This document shows positions 45,471 through 57,560 of a DNA stretch of 64,000 nt, piece by piece. The translations under genes were made by a program, and so were the position numbers. Source of the stretch: Octodonta nipae (taxonomy: Eukaryota > Arthropoda > Insecta > Coleoptera > Chrysomelidae); assembly GCA_034190945.1 (NCBI GenBank), contig CM067222.1, positions 40,537,829 through 40,601,828 on the forward strand, in the 5' to 3' direction. The notes beneath the pieces were generated by a model. It saw only the letters and a program-made list of their open reading frames with translations, did no database searches and was not told where the DNA came from. Positions within the stretch are counted from its first letter, which is position 1, and each line of letters begins with the position of its first letter.

Positions 45471-46299
45471 CATAATTTTACTCCCAATTGTATATGACTT
45501 CCGTTTTAAATAAACGTACATCAATAATTTTCTTAGTTTTATAATACTTAATTTGGCGCACTGGTCTTTTAATGAAAAATAATCTTATTTCCATTACTTA
45601 ACCTCTTAACGGCATAGAATGTTGTCGTTTACATTTAATTGGCGAATGGAATTGCGCAAGTCATAACTGAATGAACTATTAGTTGCTTAAAAAATCTTGA
45701 ATTGAGAAAACAGCTTGAGAACCGTTGCTTGGTACAAAAAGCTGAATCAATCCATATACCGTGTAAACTCATGTTGGTACTCTTTTGAGATAATTTGCAA
45801 ATGCTGAATCCCTCATGTACGGTTATGCATCTAGATGGTACAAACCTCGTATAAAATGCAACTAAAACTCAAGATTTCTCAGTTACAAATTGAAGGGTGA
45901 AAACTAAAACTCCTTAGTCCAAAAACTATAGGCGCAATAGCTCAGTTTTTAATAATTAAAATATTCTTCTAGGGGCATAATATATACACCTATTTTCATC
46001 AAATGCACAGAATAAGTTTATAGTTAAGGTGACTGAACAAGTCTCTTAAAAAACAGTGTACAAACCCATTAACACTGAATTTATTTAAAGTTAAATATTC
46101 ATATTGTATTTCATTATAAAGCATATCGTATTGGATTACCACGTTCATATTTTACTAGTATGCACAAAAATTAAAATAAAACTTGAAATTGAATGCTAAC
46201 AGAGTGAGAGTACCCTGGTTTATAAATTAAAACACTTAATTCGTAGAACGCTAGAGCCATAACAGAAGTAGTCAATTGATATTTTTGTTTACAGACAAA
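45471..46299. other. No gene seen
   Basis: AT-rich; no recognisable repeat or frame. Confidence 0.45.
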
Positions 46300-48160
46300 T
46301 ACAAAAGTAAAGCAGACTCTTTTGGTTTTCGTTCACAAAGTTTGGATTTTTCAAATTGTCGTTTTTTAATGTAATTTTTGTGTTCGTTTATTCGAACATA
46401 TAGTGGTCTAGATGTTTCTCCAATATAGAATTTATTACATTCACAAGGGATTTTATAAATGCATTTTCTGATATTTTGAGTTCCGTTCTTTGTTTTTTTT
46501 TAGATATAATACATTTTGGTGTACTTCTTGTTTTAAATGATGTTTTAATATCATATCTCTTTCCCACTCTTTTCAGTCTTTCTAAGAGACCCTGTATGTA
46601 TGGTGTAGTTATTGTAGTGATGCGATTATCTTGGGAGGCAGTGTTGCTTGGTGAAGTTTCGTGTTGGTTGTTAGCGAGCGTTTGGTATTCGATTTTGTTT
46701 AACTCTTTATTAATAAATTTTTTTGGGTAATTATTGGCTGAAGCTATATTTTTTATAAACGTTTTTTATCCATTGAAGTAATTAATGTTAGAACAGTTGG
46801 TTTTTACTCTGTCATATAGAGATTAGATGATACTTCTTTTTACTGAATTTTGATAATTAGAGTTAAAGTTGAGATACCTGTTAGTTTGAGTCGATTTTTC
46901 TATTTCAAATGTCAAATCTTTTTTGTTATTGAAATGTTTAATTTGTTATTCTGTTCAAATTCTAGTGTAAACGGAATAGTTTGTTCTATTTTATTAGGTA
47001 GTTAAGTAATTCATGTAAGTCTTCAAGATTATGTTCCCAAATAGCGAATTTGTCATCAACATAGTGCCACCAAACCAAATGTTTAATCTCTTTTGAAAAA
47101 ATTGTTTGTTCCTCCAATTTTTCTGCAAAAATGTTGCTTAAAGCGGGGGACAGACAGGAATCCATTGCCAGCCAAAATCTTGTTGGTAGAAATCATCTTT
47201 AATTTAAAAATATGTTGTCTTTGAACAAAATGATAGTATTCCCATTACTGTATCAATGTACGTTGATTTAGTAAATAGTCATGTTCTAATCGTTCTTTTT
47301 CTATGGGAAGTGTTTTGCTGACAGGAACATTATTGTATAGATTTACAATGTCAAAACTTGCTAGTAGGATAGTATTTTTGTATTGTATACTTGATAATTT
47401 TTCTAAGAAATGTGTTCTGCTTTTAAGGTGAGAGTTGGATTTACCAATAAGTGGTGAAATAACTTGTAGTGTAGTGCTGACAATTGGTATTAATGGAAGT
47501 TGGGTTTATGAATTTTAGGTAATCCATAGAAATGTGGCAGTTTGGAATAGTGTGGAGTAAGTTTTTACGTTATTGTAAATTCCTTTTTATGATTGTAAAG
47601 TAAGCGGTATATTTTGTTTTCTATAAAAGTTGTTGGATCTTTGTTTAATTTTGTAAATTGCCCTAGGTTTATTTTCTTTTAAATTTTGAGATATTAGTCA
47701 ATTTTATTTAAAATAACTCTAGCATTGCTTTTATCTGCAGATAAAATCTTAACAGTGCTGTCATTTTTTTAAATTTTAATTGAATAGAATTCATTTTACG
47801 AAAGGTTGTTTTTCTAGTTCAATGTTTGTTCTTATTTGATATTCTTGAGCTTCACTATTGTTTAATGTATTTGCAGTTTGTTTAATAGCACTAATAATAT
47901 CAAATGTTGGAATAGTTTTTGGGGAACTTTTGATGAATTGAAGTTTCAGTAGAATTTAATTGTTTGCCTCAAAAAGATTAATGAAATTTTTTTTTACATA
48001 ATATTTCGGCATATTTTTATCAGAAAGAAGTTCATTGAATTGACGTAAATGTGTTTGTTTTTGAGACTTGAGTTCATTGTTGTAACTTTTAAGGTTTTTC
48101 CAGGTTTTTTCTAGTTTTTCCCTTATGATTTTAATAGGATCATTGCATCACCAATATACT
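46300..48160 (-). pseudogene. Second-family Penelope-like element, heavily decayed
   Basis: Reading the - strand: RT scraps with DSLSPALSNIFAEKLEEQ and WWHYVDDKFAIWEHNLEDL (catalytic YVDD near 47,060), then, about 600 bases on, a GIY-YIG domain CIYKIPCECNKFYIGETSRP followed by LYVRINEHK (46,390-46,460). Many stops and frameshifts. The sequence differs clearly from the PLE at 2.2-4.2 kb, so at least two PLE families colonised this locus. A matching terminal region was not identified. Confidence 0.85.
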
Positions 48161-49271
48161 TAGATCGCATTTTTGCATTTTTGCATATTTTCTATTACAT
48201 TTTTACGTTAAAAAATGCTCAGTGTAACTAGGCAGAATATTATTAAAATTGTTTAACTAGTTTTCGAGATATAGAGATAAGTGGAAATATTATCTCCTTT
48301 TTCGTATCACATTTCTTATAATAGAAGTGTTTTATTCCCCTTACTTGTAGAACAGGTGATTTTCTTATCTTTGATTACTGGGTATTTCCAATATACGTAT
48401 CATCGTTTTTTAGAAATCTCATTTTTTATTACATTGTTGAATACATAAGATGTACTTGACAATTATAATAAATATTAAAGAACGGATGTGCTCATATATT
48501 ATACAGTGTGTATCCTAAATATTAGCGGGCATTTAATATTTCTTAACATTAATGAGTAACCCTGTATAAACCATTTGACTTGTAATTTTTATATTAAATT
48601 AAACGAATCTACTACCCGTCACTCTGTATTCCATGGTGTTGCAAAAACTGTACAAACTAAAAAGGTAGTTTATAAATATAGATTTGAAGTAAGTAAGGGT
48701 AAGTGCCTGGTCCTTTGGCAAGACAACAGAGCAATTAGTGGAGAACAAAAATTACTGAGATTGTAAAAATTCCCAGGAAACCCTTTAACATAAGATGGGG
48801 ATATGATGTTGGAAAATAACGGTCTTTAAAATAATAATAAAATTTAGCTCAGTTTGATAATGATGTAATAAAAATTGATCCTTTTCAATATTCATTCAAT
48901 TATATGTATTATGAAAATCTACGACCTTCGATATAGAATGTTATGTTTCGCACTTTGCTGAAACAGAATTTAACGAACGAATGTAAAATAGTTCAGTTCT
49001 GCAAACTGATCGTACGAGATTATTTCTTGCTGCTATGGAGAATAGCTGAATATTTTTAAAAAAAAAAACCGTCAAATTATTTAAATAGTTTTGATTATTG
49101 AAAAATTTGAAACCACTTATGTATCAAGAACACTCTTAAAAATTTCATATTTAATCAATGTACCATAATGCAGAACATGTTAGACAAAAACTGTGTACGA
49201 AATACAGAGTCAGTTGAATTTCTTCATGTTGATTCGATACACACCAGTTAATAACAAGACATTTAAGATAT
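48161..49271. other. No gene seen
   Basis: AT-rich. TACAGTGTGTATCC near 48,503 and AACCCTGTATAA near 48,558 are mariner-end-like phrases but do not define an element. Confidence 0.4.
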
Positions 49272-49582
49272 TGTTATATATTTCCTGGGTTCAATTAAAA
49301 TTTAAACAACTCATATTCACTTTCACTTTTCTAGAACTTTTATTTACATCAAATTATACAGAACAGCTGACTCGCAATAACATTAGAATTTACGATCGTT
49401 GCCGCTGTCAAACTAACTTGCGATGGTGGGCTACTTCCTTTTAAAACCAGCATCGAAAATTCTCGTACAATCAATCATCAATTTTAGAGCTGCCGAGCCA
49501 TTTCGAGAACATTTTTTTTCTTAAAAGCGATCGGTGTCGTGCTGGAATGAAACCAGGGCCGGCTTAAGGAAATTTCGTTACA
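49272..49582 (-). repeat. 3' LTR of gypsy G copy 2
   Basis: - strand begins TGTAACGAAATTTCC after a polypurine stretch (AAAAGGGGTCGG) and ends AAATATATAACA. 311 bases. Differs from the 5' LTR at many positions. Confidence 0.9.
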
Positions 49583-49739
49583 CCGACCCCTTTTAATTCT
49601 GATCGTCCCGGTCAGAAACATCCTCTCCATGGTAGCGAGCGAGTCGATCTAAATGGACCACCTTCAACTTAGCCCTGAAGTTTCGATGGATCCGGTAAAC
49701 GACGTCATTAAGCCTCTTGACCACCTCGTATGGACCTTC

Positions 49740-50600
49740 TCAGGCGGGTGTAAGCTTTGGGGATTTACCCTTGCTCCGTTGGGAGTTGTACAGCCAGACT
49801 TTGTCCCTCTCTTGGAACCCGACTGAATTGGCCTTGAGGTCGTATCGCGTCTTCATCCGGTCACTGGTGTCCAACATCGTTCGGGCTAATTCGGGTATTG
49901 CCAGCATGTTATGTCGGAGCTGCTCGGCATAATCGTCGATGTCTTGGGAAGGTTCTTCGGGGCAGCCAAAAGCCAAATCGCAGGGTAATCGCAGCTCCTT
50001 TCCGAGTAGGACCCTGGCTGGAGTCAGGCCAGTACTATTATGTACGGCAGAGCGATATGCCAACAGGAATAGGGGAATATGCTCATCCCAATCACGCTGA
50101 TTATTGCTGACGAGCTTAGATAGGTGTTGTTCCAAGGTCCTGTTGAATCTTTCCACCATTCCGCCTGACTGTAGGTGTAATGGTGTTGTACTCGTTTTCC
50201 TAATCCACAACATCATGCAGACCTTCTGGAATACATTCGACTCGAAGTTACACCCCTGGTCTGAATGTAGTTACATCAGGACGCCAAACCTGCTGAATAG
50301 CTGTTCTACTAGCACCGTCGCTACCGTGGTTACCTCTTGGTTGGGTATCGCATATGCCTCAGGTCATTTGCTGAAGTAATCCATTGCGACCAAAATGTAT
50401 TTGTTGCCCCTCTCAGACTCGGGAAACGGACCAGTGACATCGATGGCAATTCTCTCAAATGGGACGCTCACATTGTACTGCTGCATTCTGCCCTTGGTTC
50501 GGGTCTTCGGGCCCTTACTGGCTGCACACGTGTCACATTTTCCGCACCAAGCTATGACGTCTTTAAAGTAATTTACCCAGTAGTATCGCTGTCAAACTTT
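49740..50600 (-). pseudogene. Gypsy G copy 2, integrase core and C-terminus
   Basis: The C-terminal ORF (50,216-49,740) holds GGMVERFNRTLEQHLSK, where the catalytic glutamate is retained although the neighbouring motif is altered (QSGGM), then LLAYRSAVHNSTGLTPARVL and the VGFQERDKVWLYNSQRSKG domain. The frame is closed early at 49,740 by a change near a CCTTCTCAGG site, losing the last chromatin-facing residues seen in copy 1. The core between 50,220 and 50,590, with both aspartates, is readable only in pieces. Confidence 0.82.
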
Positions 50601-51060
50601 GTCTAGGGTTTTGTTCTTGCCCAGATGGCCCCCGGTAATCCCATCATGTACTTCGGTCAGGATGGCTGGTACCTTTTTCTTAGGAACTACCAGTTGGGGC
50701 TTGGTTTCCCGTCCATCAGCGCTTTCCCTAACTCGCTTGAGCATTCCATTGTCTACTCTTAGAGAGTCCCATTGAGCCCATAACGATTTCAGCACGCCGG
50801 AGTATCTAACTACCTCGTCCCATCGTGGCCTAGGTGCCCCTCTCGTTTTGAGTGACAGGATTGGTTCGATGTCTGGATCAGCCATTTGGTCCTGGATGCA
50901 CTGTTCCGTTGTCCAGTCTTCATTGGTTTGCACTCGGATCTGTCTGATGGACATACCCTCTCGCTGTTCCGTCTTCAGACAATGTCCGCATTCTGCTCTA
51001 CAGTGTCTTCTGGAAAGAGCATCGGCATATTGCGCAAACGGCCGGCACGGTGTTCCATCT
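50592..51060 (-). pseudogene. Gypsy G copy 2, RNase H-integrase linker and HHCC start
   Basis: The frame 50,954-50,592 (IRVQTNEDWTTEQCIQDQM ... VPAILTEVHDGITGGHLGKN) contains the two histidines of the integrase zinc domain. Most of this segment is deleted in copy 1, where RNase H passes almost directly to VPAILTEVHDG. Confidence 0.8.
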
Positions 51061-51088
51061 TGAAATCGTATTGCTGTAATTTCTCAAT

Positions 51089-52010
51089 CTACCTGGCCAG
51101 AAATGGTCTACAGCCCTTATAATTGCAATAAGTTCTTTTCTGGTGACGCAATAATTTCTTTCCGGTTTCGAGTATCCACAGCTGTAATACTCTATCACCA
51201 TCTTGCACCTGAGATAGGACGGCGCCCAAACCTGTGTTGCTGCCCTCGGTGTCTAAAATGAACTTGCCTGACTGTGCAGGAAAGGCAAGGATTGGGCTGG
51301 AACATAGTGCTGCCTTGAGTCGCCTGAATGATGTTTTGCAATCGTGATTCCAACGGAAGGTCTGTTTCTTAGTGGTCTGCCGATGTAGAGGCGGGGCAAT
51401 TGTGGCAACTCCCTCAACAAATCGCCTGTAGTAGGAACAGAGGCCCAAGAAGCTTCGGAGTTCAGGCTTGTCTCTTGGGACGGGCCAATCACGGATGGCT
51501 TCTATCTTGTCATCGTTGGTGCGGATTCTTGACTAGGAAACGATCTGGACCAAAAACTCTACTTCTTTTTGGAACAAGGAACACTTCTTCGGGTTGAGTC
51601 TCAGGTTGGCATTATTAATTCTGGAGAATACTTCGCCCAGGTTCTTCAGATGGTCGTCGAATGTCTGACCCATGAGTAGAATGTCGTCGAGGTATACTAA
51701 GTACGTTCTCCAGGTTAACCCGCTGAGGACATATTCCATTAGACTCTCGAATGTTGCGGGATCATTACATAACCCAAAGGGCATGACCGTGAACTGAAAC
51801 AGCCCTTCTTTACTGATGGAGAACGCTGTATTTTCTCTGTCGTTTGCGTGTAGACCCACCTGCCATTATCCACTTTTTAGGTCTGGTGTGGAGAACCAAC
51901 GGTAGCCTGCAGGTGTGGTAAAAGTGTCATCGATTCGAGATAGTGGATAGCTGTCTTTCTTCGTGACGTCATTCAGCTTTCTGTAATCCACGCAAAATTG
52001 GGTGGTTAGA
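51089..52010 (-). pseudogene. Gypsy G copy 2, RT and RNase H
   Basis: RT: FTVMPFGLCNDPATFESLME, YLDDILLMGQTFDDHL, NLRLNPKKCSLFQKEVEFL, then a stop at 51,533; the thumb GLCSYYRRFVEGVATI follows. RNase H begins FILDTEGSNTGLGAVLS, where copy 1 has FILDTDASNNGLGAVLS, so the first catalytic aspartate region is altered. Frames change at about 51,500 and 51,180. Confidence 0.87.
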
Positions 52011-52019
52011 TCTTTCTTT

Positions 52020-52760
52020 TTAACTAGAACGACGGAAGCAGACTGATGGATGGCTCAATAACTCCATATAGTAACATGGACTCGATGTTTTCCTCGACTG
52101 CCTTTTGTTGCCCCAATGGTAGTCGTCTAGGTGGTATTCTGATGGGTTGAGCCTTTCCGGTATGTATTGGATGCTGGATGCTGTTGGTGCGACCGGTGGT
52201 TCCATCTTGGTGATAAAAATTTGCCAGTGCTCTGTGATAAATTGCTTGGCTTTCTTCTGATTCTGTTGTGTCAGGTGTGTCAAATGGTCAGCAAACTGTT
52301 GTAGGAACTCTTTACTGGGCCCGGTCTCCTTCACCGAAGTCTGGTGCTCTTCTTTGCAATTGATGATGGTCTCTACTGGCTCGAAACAAGCTATCTCTTG
52401 ACCGTTGGCAATTCTGATGTCGTTGTTGGACAAATTCAGGACTCTGATTGGTATATCTCGTCCGGTTTTAACTATAGCCCGTCCAACTAAGTAGTCATGA
52501 GCTGAGTGTACGGGCTCCACCATTCCAACGCAGCTCCCAGGATTTCTGTCTAGCTGCCCATGAGTAATCTATTCCTTTCGACCGGGAATTCTAGCTGAAG
52601 ACTTTGCCACAATTTTTATGGAGGTGACTGGATTGTTGACGGGCCGTGTCAATACAAATTCCTCATTTTGGAACCGAAGAACATCATATCTCGGGTCGAA
52701 CATAAATCCATGCTGGCTAATTAGGTCCATACCCAGTATAAAATCGTCCTCAATATTCAC
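52020..52760 (-). pseudogene. Gypsy G copy 2, protease C-terminal half and pol linker
   Basis: DDFILGMDLISQHGFMFDPR (52,760-52,569) and the linker MVEPVHSAHDYLVGRAIVK to EFLQQFADHLTHL (52,523-52,020), in two frames separated by a stop near 52,569. Confidence 0.75.
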
Positions 52761-53083
52761 TACCAGGACCCTATGTTGTCCATTATCTGTAGCACTACAT
52801 CTGCCTCACCCTGTATTGACATGGAGTCGCCAGGGACTGTTCTGAGCTGGATGTTATTGGTAATTGGTCGGACTTCGGATGCCCTTAAAATCCTGGACTT
52901 GGCAATGGACACAGCGGCACCGGTGTCGATGGTGATGGTAATTGCTCGGCCATTGACGGTGCCCCTGATGACTAGGCTGCTGCTATCTCCGCAAAATCCC
53001 CGGATGATTAACCTTTTGGGGGCTGGTGGAGGGTCAGTCAGCATTCGCCCCCATATGCTGACTGGCTGACGGTCCCTGGACAT
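52760..53083 (-). pseudogene. Gypsy G copy 2, aspartic protease with DTGA
   Basis: TVNGRAITITIDTGAAVSIA contains the catalytic D-T-G-A of retroviral-type proteases, which would cut the Gag-Pol precursor. The frame ends early near 52,760 after VLQIMDNIGSW, where a deletion of about 20 bases relative to copy 1 (GENMIRHRVLVPN) shifts the frame. Confidence 0.82.
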
Positions 53084-53851
53084 GTGATTGTTCTGTTGGT
53101 TAGCCCTGGTCGGTGATCGTTCAGGTAGCCTACTCTACAGTCGCGTTGAAAGTGTCCTGTCCGTCCACAGTGGTAACATGCCCCTCTGTTGCCAGTTCTT
53201 TATGACCGTTCTAATAGCTTGTTCAAACCAGACAAACGTGCTTGAAATGGTAACTCTGGCTCTCTGCTGGTTGAAGTAAACTGCTCGGACCCTCGGCTTG
53301 GACATGTTCATGACGGCCTCTACTTCCAAAGACCGAAGTAGAGCTTCATTACTCTTCTTGACGCCACTCAGTCTTAAATTTCTTTGCATTTCCACATTTC
53401 TGATGCCGTTTATGAAACTCTGTGTGGCCAACTGGTCTTTTGTTTTCTCTGGCAGGTCTGGGTAGGACAAGTGAAATAACCGTCTAATCTCTGCTGCGAA
53501 TTCTTGGAGGCTTTCACTTGATTTTTGCGTTTTTCCGCTCAGTTGGACTTGGTATACCTGGCTCAAGGATTGATTGTCGTATCGTTTGTCCAGGATGGCG
53601 ATGATCTTGTCGAAATTGCCTTGTTCATCTACTGGAATTCTTTGGAGGGGTTCTAGGGCCGGACCTCTTAACGAAATTACCCGAGAAGTAGATTTTTCTT
53701 GATTATCCCATCCATTAGCTGTAGCCACGGCCTCAAATTGCCGTTTATACATGGGCCAAGATGAACTCCCATCAAATGTGGGTGGTTTGCTAACGGAATC
53801 TTTGGTACTCATGGTGTTCTGGTATTTTCCTCGCTGTAAGTCCTGCTGCAT
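53084..53851 (-). pseudogene. Gypsy G copy 2, capsid and zinc knuckle
   Basis: A long open capsid region (SKPPTFDGSSSWPMYKRQFE ... SLQEFAAEIRRLFHLSYPDL ... SFINGIRNVEMQRNLRLSG). The knuckle CYHCGRTGHFQRDC is intact at about 53,140-53,180 but in a different frame, between two compensating single-base shifts near 53,230 and 53,110. Confidence 0.85.
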
Positions 53852-54470
53852 TTTTTTAATTTCTATTTCTACCTTGTTTTGAATGGAACTGATTTTATCT
53901 TGAACTGTGTTTTGAATAGAACTGTTTTCATATTTTACCTGGCGTTGGATGGAATCAAGGTCACGGTATTTTTCATGGTCTTAATGTCATCATTTATCTC
54001 TTTTATGTCTGACTCAACTATTTGCATTCTGTCATTAACTGTTTCATGAACTTGTGCAACTATATGCATTAATTGTTCAAATTGTCTTTTTTCTTCCATT
54101 TTCAAATTTCGACAACAATCCTTCAATTAAATTATGTTGTTTTTCTTCCCTGGCAGTGACAAGATTTTGTTGTTTTTCTTCCATGGCAGTGACAAGATTT
54201 TGTTGTTCACTTTTTATAGTGGAAACAAGATTTTGTTGTTGGCTTTTCATCGTAGTGACAAGATTTTCTAATTCTATTTTACGTTTTTCATCAAAAGATT
54301 TTACTAACCTTTGTTGAATTTCTTCTTGATGTTGTTTCTCCTTCTTGTCACGTTTTCTATAATCTGGGATGTTTTTTCGTGTATTCCCCCGTAACCTGTT
54401 TGACTATTTTTTGGTAGTTTCGTTCACTTTTTCCATGCTACGGGTTTCCATGAATCAAATTACGATTTTA
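53852..54470 (-). pseudogene. Gypsy G copy 2, coiled-coil N-terminal Gag region
   Basis: Same charged helical region as in copy 1, with the TTGTTGTTTTTCTTCCATGG-type segment (EEKQQNLVT) expanded to several near repeats at 54,138-54,260. Broken by a stop and a deletion near 53,930-54,120. Confidence 0.7.
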
Positions 54471-54504
54471 ACTGCACTTAATCCTGCACTTCTGATCACC
54501 AAAT

Positions 54505-54817
54505 TGTTATATATTTCCTGGGTTCCCTTAAAATTTAAACAACTAATATTCACTTTCACTTTTCTAGAACTTTAATTTACATCATATTATACCGAACAGC
54601 TGATTTACAATAACATTACAATATACGCTCGTCGTCACTGTCTAATTAACTTGCTATGGTGGGCTGCTTCCTTTTAAAACCAGCATCGAAAATTTTCGTA
54701 CAATCAATCATCAATTCTACAGCTGCCGAGCCATTTCGAGAACAATTTTTTTTTCTTAAAAGCGATCGGTGTCGTGCTGGAATGAAACCAGCGCCGGCTT
54801 AAGGAAATTTCGTTACA
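54505..54817 (-). repeat. 5' LTR of gypsy G copy 2 with adjacent primer site
   Basis: - strand begins TGTAACGAAATTTCC, ends AATATATAACA. The primer-binding core TGGTGATCAGAAG follows directly (54,489-54,501). 313 bases. Confidence 0.9.
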
Positions 54818-56789
54818 ATATATTGTCAAAGTTATGGCTGACATTCTCCCGGCTGTTTACAAAAACTGAATGAGGTTATTTCACTGAAAAATCTGATATT
54901 TTGCAATTTGTATTAGGCAGAAGTTTGCTCCAATAGTATTCAAAATCTGGAAAAAATATATATTTTTTATTGGAATTAATCGTCCTCCGCCTATTACAAG
55001 AGCAAAAATAATTGGTAGTTAAATAAAGAACCGAAAATTACAAGTAAATTGAAGGTAAATTGAAGTTCATGGAAAAGACTTTGGATTTAAGTTTCTGTAA
55101 TTAAAAAATTTTAAATAGTGATCCACATATCTACGGTTCTTTATAACATAAAAATGACTTCATCGCTTTGAAACAGCATTTCTTTTTTAGAGAGCGCGAC
55201 TATTGTTGTTATATGATAAATATTTTCCACTTTTATACGCACAATACCATTCAAATATTTTCATCCATTATTTCAGTATCGACAGTTGTTGCAATTATCT
55301 GGTTTCTAACTATAAAACTGCTGCATGCTGATTAACTCCTACAAAAAATCTATATTTATTCATAGTTTGCATATTATCTATATAAAAATAGGCAAAGACT
55401 AAACGGTTTGGTACCATTTTCTCCTCTTTCTCTCAACCGATTTTCTTTCTTGTTGTTTTGTTTAGTAGCTACTGATGAACTTCAGTGCAGAATGCTAAAA
55501 TATAGTCATAATATTGGTTCAGTCATTAAATAAAATATAATAAAAAGAATTATTTACGTCAAAACTGCCAATGCCAAACAGATAACAGTAACAGTGTCGC
55601 CAAATTACTTGGAGAGAAAATCGTAAAATGGATTGAATCGAATATGAAAGAATTAAATTAAACTAAAAATTAACAAATTTTGACCCGTTCCTACATAGTT
55701 ATGCTATTGAAATAGAACTCAGGAAAACTTATGTTATATAATAATGGCTGGTCTCAAGTTTGCAACTTTCATTGCTTTGTAAATATAGTTTGTCAACTAA
55801 AATAAGAATTATGTTGCAATTCATTAATTTATTTCTGATAATATTTTATTAATTTAGTGTTATACTTTCAATTTAAATATTCTTTCATTTTTACCGTACA
55901 AATTTCATGTAATTTGAATAAGATTACAAAAAATGTGAATAAATGCACTGATTGTAAGATTCAAGACAAATAGTTAGATCTAGCAGCCCTGATATCATGG
56001 CAATCTTTGATGTAGTGCCTTGATTTGAATTCTGACATCTCATAGTATTGTTTGGCGTAAGCTTATTATAGCTCGATAGTAAAGTAAGTTGTATATACAA
56101 TGTGTAAAGTTCAAGATTTCAGCTACATTCAATGCGAAAAGTTTTTAACAATTCCTTATTTATAATTAATTAACAGCAGGTCTATTATATTTCTTTATAT
56201 TTTCCATACAAAATAGCAATAGTCATGCTTACTATGTGTGTTACATTTAAGTTAATGAAATTATATTGAATGATAATATTGTGGTTGAAGGTTTATTAAT
56301 ATGTACTTATGTTATGTTGATATTTGGAATGTAATAGTAGGAATAACACTTTCATACTAAGCTTTGCTTTCATTTTGTGCTTACCAGATGAAATCGTTAC
56401 CTATGAAAGCCAGAATAAAAGTTCTATTTCATTTTATTCCTTACTTTAAGACTATTGAATTTTTCAATCTCAAATCACAAAATATTCTTAAAAAATGTAG
56501 GTATTAATTAATGTTTCAAATATTATATTTAATATTAATTTATTATTTAATTTTTTAAAGGGATTTTTTTATGTTAAACGTTATAACAACATATTCGATT
56601 ATATTTAGAGGCCGAATGTTTCTTTATTTTTAGGTAGGGGATCAGTTAGTTACCATTTTGCGTTCATGCATTAAATCTAATAAACAATTTATTTTTCATT
56701 ACATAGTCCATTCCTTCAAAATCCTGGTCTTATTACAACTGACTTTTACCTAAAATAAATATGTCATTGATATTTTAACATGTGTATTC
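54818..56789. other. No gene or classified repeat seen
   Basis: AT-rich throughout. Confidence 0.45.
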
Positions 56790-57560
56790 AAAATTTAAAG
56801 AAATTCAACAGTGCATTTACTGATTTGTTGTGGTAAGTTAGGTACATACGTCTATTCTACAATGAAATATATTTTTATTGAACATGTTTGTCCTTCGAAC
56901 ACGGTCAATCCATTGAGTAATTTTATATGGAAGGAGCGTTACTTGCCGTTAAATTGGATGACAGCGACAGGCATCACACGACCATCATGTGAAGACCATC
57001 TTTGATAGTTCAGTATCATGTGTTGTTTATTGTTCAGCAGTAAATTAGTTAATGTAGATCAGAATTGACTTTCTTTTTAATTATTCTGTAGGTTCTTGTT
57101 GTGAATTTAATTATTTTATTACTATATTAGATTCAAAATCTTCCGAAGGTGTGGTGTAACAAATTGACACTCAGCGAAGAACAGAAAATATATTAAAGAT
57201 TGTAATTTTTATAAGGTTGTTAGTCATCTGTTTTTTATTTCACGAACTGGACTGAAACTGCAAATGACGAAAACTTTTAGGTTACAACGATCCATCTCAG
57301 CAAAAACGGGGGGTCCGCATTTTTCAAAATTATCTGCAATTTCTATATTTGATTAAATTCTTATATTTTGTTTATTTCAATAGATTTGCCAATATGACAC
57401 GAACGATTTAGGGGCGTTTCAAGACGCCTACTTCTCCGGTCTCTCCTCAAATTTCTTATGGACATATACTTTTGACAAACGAACCTTAATAATGTTCACA
57501 TTTGAGGAAATAGGGTCGAATTTCGACCACTGGGCGACCACTAGACTGCAATAGATATTG
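56790..57560 (-). repeat. Dispersed repeat C, second copy
   Basis: Inverted partner of 26,760-27,430 with the same block order, for example TACTGATTTGTTGTGGTAAG, TGAGTAATTTTATATGGAAG, GAAGGTGTGGTG, ACGAAAACTTTTAGGTTACA, GACAAACGAACCTTAATAAT and CACTGGGCGACCACTAG. Diverged, so old. Confidence 0.8.

Larger units (their letters stand above)
49272..54817 (-). mobile_element. Gypsy (Ty3) family G copy 2, complete structure, dead
   Basis: LTRs 49,272-49,582 (3') and 54,505-54,817 (5') bracket gag, protease, RT, RNase H and integrase on the - strand. ATAT is present at both flanks (49,268-49,271; 54,818-54,821). Longest of the copies and the best reference for the family here: it keeps the protease active site and the pol segment between RNase H and integrase that copy 1 has lost. 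No env. Broken by many frameshifts and stops. Confidence 0.93.
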
